From assembly GCA_964502525.1 (NCBI GenBank), contig CAZCXH010000053.1:1-27129 (forward strand): a stretch of DNA of 27,129 bases, written 5' to 3'. Below, one piece after another: positions 22,959 to 27,129 of the stretch. The position numbers and the translations under genes are program-made. The stretch comes from DATLYB01 sp964502525. Lineage in GTDB: Bacteria > Bacteroidota > Bacteroidia > Chitinophagales > CAIOSU01. Each line of letters opens with the position of its first letter. Position 1 is the stretch's first letter. The notes below the pieces were generated by a model, which did not search any database, was not told the origin of the DNA, and saw only the letters and a list, made by a program, of their open reading frames with translations.

Positions 22959-23974
22959 TGGTCCGCGCAAAGGCGCCACTGCGCATCGGGCTTGCGGGGG
23001 GTGGAACGGACGTAAGCCCGTTCACCGACTTGTATGGAGGGTTGGTGCTGAATGCCACAATTAATTTATATGCGTATGCTGCCATCGAGCCGATGAATGA
23101 GGGCATCATTCTTGAATCGGTGGACCAAAAGCAAACGCTGCAATTTAATAGAAGCGACAGCTTGCCGGTTGACGGCAGCCTGGACCTTTTAAAAGGTGTT
23201 TATAATCACGTAGTAAAAAATTTTTCGCAAGGGCCGCTTTCATTCAAACTTTCCACTTTTGTTGACGCCCAAGCCGGCTCCGGATTAGGAACTTCATCTA
23301 CTCTGGTCGTAGCGGTGCTGGGAGCATTTGCCGAATGGCTGAAACTTCCCTTAGGGGAATATGACCTCGCCCATACGGCATTCAATATCGAACGGAAAGA
23401 GCTGAATATGGCGGGCGGCAAGCAGGATCAATATTGCGCGGCATTCGGTGGATTCAACTTTATGGAATTTTATGCAGATGATAAAGTGATCGTCAATCCG
23501 CTTCGCGTGAAGCAGGAATATCTGAACGAGCTCGAATTCAACCTGCTGCTTTACAACAGCGGCACATCGCGCGTGTCATCAAAGATCATCGAGGGGCAAT
23601 CGAAAAACATCGAAACGAAAAAGCAGCAGTCTATGGATGCGATGCAAAACCTGAAGGAGCAAGCATTGCAGATGAAGGAAGCAATACTGAAAGGCAACCT
23701 CAACCGCGTGGGCGAGATTCTGGATTATGGCTGGCAGAATAAAAAGAAAACTGCGGAAGGCGTGTCCAACCCGGCAATTGACGGGATTTACGAAGCCGCA
23801 ATGAAGGGCGGTGCAACGGGCGGAAAGATTTCAGGCGCGGGCGGTGGCGGTTACATGATGTTTTATTGTCCGGGCAATACGAAGTTCAAGGTGATGGATT
23901 CATTGCAGAAATTCGGTGGGGAGTTTAAAAAGTATCAGTTCACCCAAACAGGGCTTACCTCGTGGAAGATATAA
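22955..23974 (+). CDS. hddA: D-glycero-alpha-D-manno-heptose 7-phosphate kinase
   Basis: This 339-residue GHMP-superfamily kinase phosphorylates D-glycero-D-manno-heptose 7-phosphate at C1 to the 1,7-bisphosphate. Motifs are the N-terminal KAPLRIGLAGGGTDVSPF, the phosphate-binding loop QAGSGLGTSSTLVVAVLGAF, GGKQDQYCAAFGG and the C-terminal GGKISGAGGGGYMMF. Two adjacent ATGs are possible (22955 and 22958); the first overlaps the previous stop by 4 bp. It is followed by gmhA with a 13-bp overlap, so these genes are translationally coupled. Confidence 0.92.
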   Translation: MMVRAKAPLRIGLAGGGTDVSPFTDLYGGLVLNATINLYAYAAIEPMNEGIILESVDQKQTLQFNRSDSLPVDGSLDLLKGVYNHVVKNFSQGPLSFKLSTFVDAQAGSGLGTSSTLVVAVLGAFAEWLKLPLGEYDLAHTAFNIERKELNMAGGKQDQYCAAFGGFNFMEFYADDKVIVNPLRVKQEYLNELEFNLLLYNSGTSRVSSKIIEGQSKNIETKKQQSMDAMQNLKEQALQMKEAILKGNLNRVGEILDYGWQNKKKTAEGVSNPAIDGIYEAAMKGGATGGKISGAGGGGYMMFYCPGNTKFKVMDSLQKFGGEFKKYQFTQTGLTSWKI

Positions 23975-24546
23975 AGGAACATATCCTTGCGACAATCGTG
24001 AAGTCAATCAAAGTAAAGCAGGACTTGCTTGACGACAGCGCTTTGACAAAGACCATCGGCAAGGTGATTGATGAAATGGTTGCGGCTTTCAGAAAGGACA
24101 AGAAAATTCTCTTTTGCGGAAACGGGGGCAGCGCTGCCGATGCCCAGCATCTTGCTGCCGAGCTTTCGGGAAGGTTTTATTCCGACCGCAAACCTTTGTT
24201 TGCCGAAGCCTTGCATGTCAACACTTCCTATCTCACAGCCGTGGCGAATGACTATTCTTATGATGAGGTTTTTTCACGACTTGTCACCGCAAAGGGCAGA
24301 AAGGGCGATATGCTTATTGCGATTTCCACTTCCGGCAATTCAAAAAACATTCTGAATGCGCTGGAAACGGCAAATAAAGCGGGCATGATAACGGTGGGCA
24401 TGACAGGCGCATCAGGAGGTAAGATGAAAGGGCTTTGCAATTATCTTCTAAACATTCCGTCCAATGACACGCCACGAATCCAGGAAGCGCATATTTTGAT
24501 CGGACATATTATTTGCGAGGTGGTGGAGAGGAGGATGATGGAATAA
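23962..24546 (+). CDS. gmhA: Sedoheptulose 7-phosphate isomerase
   Basis: This 194-residue SIS-domain isomerase converts sedoheptulose 7-phosphate to D-glycero-D-manno-heptose 7-phosphate, the first step of the heptose pathway. It shows CGNGGSAADAQHLAAELSGR, the SIS loop ISTSGNSKN, and TPRIQEAHILIGHIICEVVE with the active-site glutamate and histidine residues. The GTG at 23962 starts inside the end of hddA and gives a normal-length N-terminal helix. The next gene follows after a 150-bp gap that contains a large inverted repeat. Confidence 0.94.
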   Translation: MEDIKEHILATIVKSIKVKQDLLDDSALTKTIGKVIDEMVAAFRKDKKILFCGNGGSAADAQHLAAELSGRFYSDRKPLFAEALHVNTSYLTAVANDYSYDEVFSRLVTAKGRKGDMLIAISTSGNSKNILNALETANKAGMITVGMTGASGGKMKGLCNYLLNIPSNDTPRIQEAHILIGHIICEVVERRMME

Positions 24547-24553
24547 TATAATG

Positions 24554-24706
24554 GAACGCGGATGATACGGATCGAACGGATTTTATGATGAGGCGATTAG
24601 CGGATTAGCGGATGATCCATGTCATTTATTTCCAAAATCAAATTGGGATTGATCCTTGCTGTCATTCATCCGTGAAAAATCTGTTTTATCCGTGTCATCA
24701 GTGTTC
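24554..24706. repeat. Large inverted repeat (ATCCGT/ACGGAT type) between gmhA and hddC
   Basis: The left arm begins GAACGCGGATGATACGGAT (24554 on). The right arm 24676-24706 ends ATCCGTGTCATCAGTGTTC. Over 31 positions the arms match at 25, and four of the six differences become G-U pairs in RNA, so 29 positions could pair. The interior has smaller repeats (GCGGATTA twice near 24593-24612). The right arm covers the likely GTG start of hddC. I recall similar ATCCGTGTCATCCGTGTTC elements as dispersed repeats in several phyla; that is memory, not a search. Confidence 0.75.
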
Positions 24707-25417
24707 GATAAAGGTTGCAAAGAGGCAATAGTCCTTGCCGGTGGTTTGGGAACGCGCCTGCAACACTTGCTGAAGGACATTCCGAAACCGATGGCTGATA
24801 TCAGCGGTCAGCCGTTTCTTGCCATCCTGCTGCATCATCTTGAAAAGCAGGGAATAAATTCGGTGATCCTCTCGGCAGGACACAAACATAAAGCGATTAA
24901 AAATTATTTCGGGACCAAGTGGAGGGGAATCGAAATAAAATATGCGATCGAGCAGGAACCGCTTGGAACGGGCGGTGCGATGAAGCTTGCGTTGGACTTC
25001 ACGGATGAAAACAATGTGCTGGTGGTGAATGGCGATACTTTTTTTGATGTGAAGGTTTCAGCGTTTTGTAATTTTCACATGCAAAAAAAAGCCATGCTTT
25101 CACTTGCGTTGAAGCCGCTGAAAAATTTCGATCGCTACGGCACGGTTACTGTGGATGCGACAGGACGCATAACGGGATTCAAAGAAAAGCAGTTGATGGA
25201 AAGCGGTTTCATCAATGGCGGTGTTTACTTGCTGAATAAAAATATTTTTGACGGTTTGAATCTTCCCGATAAATTTTCTTTTGAAAAGGATTTTCTGGAA
25301 AAATTTTTTCAGCAAAAACCTTTTTACGGGAAGATTTCGGAAGGCTATTTCCTCGACATCGGCATTCCCGAAGATTATGCCCGCGCCCAGCATGAACTGG
25401 AAAAATTCAAACACTAA
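24701..25417 (+). CDS. hddC: D-glycero-alpha-D-manno-heptose 1-phosphate guanylyltransferase
   Basis: This 238-residue nucleotidyltransferase would form GDP-D-glycero-alpha-D-manno-heptose. It has the signature KEAIVLAGGLGTRLQHLLKD at the N-terminus, PKPMADISGQPFL, EPLGTGGAMKLAL, VVNGDTFFDV with the metal-binding aspartate, and FINGGVYLLN. GlmU/RmlA-like enzymes share this fold; the heptose assignment rests on the operon. The start is uncertain: no ATG precedes the core, GTG codons at 24692 and 24701 both lie inside the inverted-repeat arm, and a TTG at 24656 would translate most of it. GTG 24701 gives a typical short lead. The 3' end overlaps gmhB by 26 bp. Confidence 0.88.
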   Translation: MFDKGCKEAIVLAGGLGTRLQHLLKDIPKPMADISGQPFLAILLHHLEKQGINSVILSAGHKHKAIKNYFGTKWRGIEIKYAIEQEPLGTGGAMKLALDFTDENNVLVVNGDTFFDVKVSAFCNFHMQKKAMLSLALKPLKNFDRYGTVTVDATGRITGFKEKQLMESGFINGGVYLLNKNIFDGLNLPDKFSFEKDFLEKFFQQKPFYGKISEGYFLDIGIPEDYARAQHELEKFKH

Positions 25418-25940
25418 AGGCTGGACGCTGTTCCTCGACCGTGACGGTACCCTCAACCGGAACATCGAGGGCGACTACGTCAGAAACCCGCAGCAGTTCG
25501 AGTGGCTGCCGGGAGCGCTGGAGGCATTACGGATTTTCGCAAAGCATTTCGGGAAAATCATCGTGCTCACCAACCAGCAGGGCATCGGAAAAGGGCTGAT
25601 GACGGTGGATGACCTTGAGCGAATCCATTCAAAAATGCTTGCAGATGCCAAATCATCAGGGGGAAGGATTGACGCGGTTTATGCATGCCCGCATCTCGCT
25701 TCAGATAGCTGCGGCTGCCGGAAACCAAAGACAGGATTGGCGCTTCAGGCGCGGAATGATTTTCCTGACATTGATTTTACCCGGTCGGTTGTAATCGGTG
25801 ATAAATGGAGCGATATTTCGCTGGGCAAAGCTATCGGAGCGGCAACGGTTGCCTTGCAAAGTGGCGAGCGCATGGAGGCAAGGGTTGAACAGCTTGCGGA
25901 TATTGTTGAGAAGGATTTAAAGATGTTTTCCGAAAGGTAG
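25392..25940 (+). CDS. gmhB: D-glycero-D-manno-heptose 1,7-bisphosphate 7-phosphatase
   Basis: This 182-residue HAD-superfamily phosphatase removes the 7-phosphate to give heptose 1-phosphate for HddC. The nucleophile motif is FLDRDGTLN (D16, D18), followed by VLTNQQGIGKG, the zinc-binding loop CPHLASDSCGCRKPK (C, H, C, C ligands) and VVIGDKWSDISLG. This loop is diagnostic of GmhB rather than histidinol phosphatase. The ATG at 25392 gives the usual N-terminus and places the start within the end of hddC, consistent with coupling. It is the last gene of the operon. Confidence 0.93.
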   Translation: MNWKNSNTKGWTLFLDRDGTLNRNIEGDYVRNPQQFEWLPGALEALRIFAKHFGKIIVLTNQQGIGKGLMTVDDLERIHSKMLADAKSSGGRIDAVYACPHLASDSCGCRKPKTGLALQARNDFPDIDFTRSVVIGDKWSDISLGKAIGAATVALQSGERMEARVEQLADIVEKDLKMFSER

Positions 25941-26285
25941 TTTTAAAATTTTATCGCCTCACCCCGTTTCCCCAGAGGCAGGGAAAGCACCTGTTTAGCG
26001 CTCCGTTCATAATGGAAATCAATGAGTTTGATTTTTCCGCGCTTCAAAAAATGCCTTATTCGGCCATTTTTTCATCAGGGAGCAAGCGGTAGAAATAAGA
26101 ATCGCCCTTAGAACCATTACTCTTAAAAAAATCTTGTGCAAGAAATAATTGGAAATTTTTTATTGATATATGATTGGTTTTATCGGTGATATTGGTCATC
26201 GCACAAATCCTTGCACTGATAATACATTCGCTTTCTGTAGGATTCATCATCCTTGTTATTATTAGTGCGTTTAAAATATTGACTT
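25941..26285. other. Spacer between gmhB and the anchor V gene, no clear gene
   Basis: It contains the CCTCACCCCG end (25957-25966) of the repeat also seen at 16477-16486, followed by TTTCCCCAGAGGCAGGGAAA, which is partly self-complementary. A minus-strand frame of 64 codons (26250-26056) has no recognisable domain and is not called. No good promoter match was identified for the following gene. Confidence 0.4.
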
Positions 26286-27129
26286 ATGAGACCCAATACC
26301 TTCCCGATAATTAAGAAAACTTACGCTGTTGCATTGGCGCTCAGCGCCTTTGTGTTTCTTGCCAGCATGGTAACTCCTTATATGTATCAGCCTCCGTCAG
26401 GTTATACCGATGCTCCCGGAGATAACGGCAACTGCACAAATTGCCATGTCGGGCATAATCTGAATGATGGACTTTCAGTCGGAGGGTCTGTTTCCCTTGT
26501 GGCTAAGCTATCAGGGTCCCCGGTAACGAGCTACATTCCTGGCACTACCTACCAGGTTGAAGTAAGCGTGAACCATCCTAACCGGTCGGTTTTTGGCTTT
26601 GAAGCGGTGTCATTGAAAAACTCGAACAATACAAACACCGGAACAATTGCCATTACTGATGCAACTCATACTGCGCTGGCGACTGATGCGGGTTTAAACA
26701 GAACCTACATCAGCCATAAGCTTGCAGGATCGTTTAATACATGGTCTTTCAATTGGACGGCACCTTCGGCAGGAACCGGAACGGTTAAATTCTATGCAAC
26801 CATGAATGCCGCAGATGGTGATGGAACCTCGTGGGGAGGTGACGATTATATCTATTCAAAGAGTCTAACTCTTACTGAATCAGCCGCCTGTCCCGGTGGA
26901 TGCAACGACAATAACGCGTGCACGACCGACCAATGCGTAAATAACAGTTGCGTGAACACTCCCATATCCGGCTGCTGCACCTCCAGTTCCCAATGCAACG
27001 ACAACAACGCCTGTACCACCAATGCCTGCACCAACAACGCCTGTGTATATACTCCGATTTCCGGCTGTTGCACGTCCAGTTCCCAATGCAACGACAACAA
27101 CGTCTGCACTACGAATGCATGTACCAATA
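26286..27129 (+). CDS. Secreted choice-of-anchor V type protein with CxxCH motif and Cys-rich repeats (3' partial)
   Basis: The frame is open from 26286 to the window edge (281 codons). It has a signal peptide (YAVALALSAFVFLASMV), then GYTDAPGDNGNCTNCHVGH, which is the start of the Reeler-like choice-of-anchor V domain and includes a CxxCH. The domain continues with TYQVEVSVNHP, FGFEAVSL and TVKFYATMNAADGDGTSWGDDYIYSKSL-like sequence to about residue 197. From 26901 there are tandem 31-residue (93-bp) cysteine-rich repeats of the form CNDNNACTTNACTNNACVYT with PISGCCTSSSQ, starting at 26901, 26994 and 27087. It is probably exported and surface-bound; a T9SS domain would lie beyond the window. 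Confidence 0.8.
   Translation, partial: MRPNTFPIIKKTYAVALALSAFVFLASMVTPYMYQPPSGYTDAPGDNGNCTNCHVGHNLNDGLSVGGSVSLVAKLSGSPVTSYIPGTTYQVEVSVNHPNRSVFGFEAVSLKNSNNTNTGTIAITDATHTALATDAGLNRTYISHKLAGSFNTWSFNWTAPSAGTGTVKFYATMNAADGDGTSWGGDDYIYSKSLTLTESAACPGGCNDNNACTTDQCVNNSCVNTPISGCCTSSSQCNDNNACTTNACTNNACVYTPISGCCTSSSQCNDNNVCTTNACTN
26901..27129 (+). repeat. 93-bp coding tandem repeats (31-residue Cys-rich units)
   Basis: Units begin at 26901, 26994 and 27087 with the same spacing of 93 bp. Units 2 and 3 are nearly identical at DNA level, while unit 1 differs more (ACTTDQCVNNSCVNTPI against ACTTNACTNNACVYTPI). The third is cut by the window edge. Near-identity of later units suggests recent expansion. 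Confidence 0.85.

Noticed and set aside
26056..26250. 64-codon minus-strand frame between gmhB and the anchor V gene
   Set aside because: No recognisable domain, no partner and unremarkable composition; probably a chance open frame.

Overview
The window looks like a chromosomal segment of a member of the Bacteroidota. The evidence is an alternative complex III operon joined to an aa3-type cytochrome oxidase operon, a secreted subtilase with a C-terminal type IX secretion (T9SS) sorting domain, a putative porin of the Bacteroidota Porin_10 type, and a choice-of-anchor V type surface protein. No RNA genes, CRISPR arrays or intact insertion sequences were recognised.

Region 1 (1-11.9 kb) is one long rightward respiratory cluster: the 3' end of actB, then actC, actD, actE, actF, cytochrome c oxidase subunits II and I, heme O synthase (ctaB), two subunit III-type proteins, a subunit IV-type protein, a SCO copper chaperone, a DUF420/CtaM-like membrane protein and a small CPMC membrane protein. 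Together these take electrons from menaquinol through alternative complex III to cytochrome oxidase and supply its heme and CuA assembly factors. Several gaps between these genes hold strongly self-complementary, internally repetitive sequences that lie directly in front of the next start codon.

Region 2 (11.9-14.6 kb) is a divergent pair of paralogous radical SAM proteins with an N-terminal cysteine-rich 'twitch' domain. Region 3 (14.57-17.03 kb) is a decayed accessory island. It holds a truncated PLD-like fragment, a DUF433/DUF5615 toxin-antitoxin pair with a frameshifted toxin, remnants of an MntA-HepT (MNT/HEPN) pair, a frameshifted orphan antitoxin, and a RelB/RelE-like pair whose toxin is frameshifted in an A8 run. 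A well-formed leftward terminator closes it.

Region 4 (17.2-20.8 kb) encodes the T9SS-exported subtilase and the putative outer-membrane porin. Region 5 (20.8-25.9 kb) is a surface-glycan locus: a leftward GT4 glycosyltransferase, divergent from a rightward operon with an SDR-family nucleotide-sugar enzyme, hddA, gmhA, hddC and gmhB. The last four make GDP-D-glycero-alpha-D-manno-heptose from sedoheptulose 7-phosphate, and the SDR enzyme probably modifies it. Region 6 (26.3 kb to the end) is the start of a secreted choice-of-anchor V protein with a CxxCH motif and 31-residue cysteine-rich tandem repeats, cut by the window edge.
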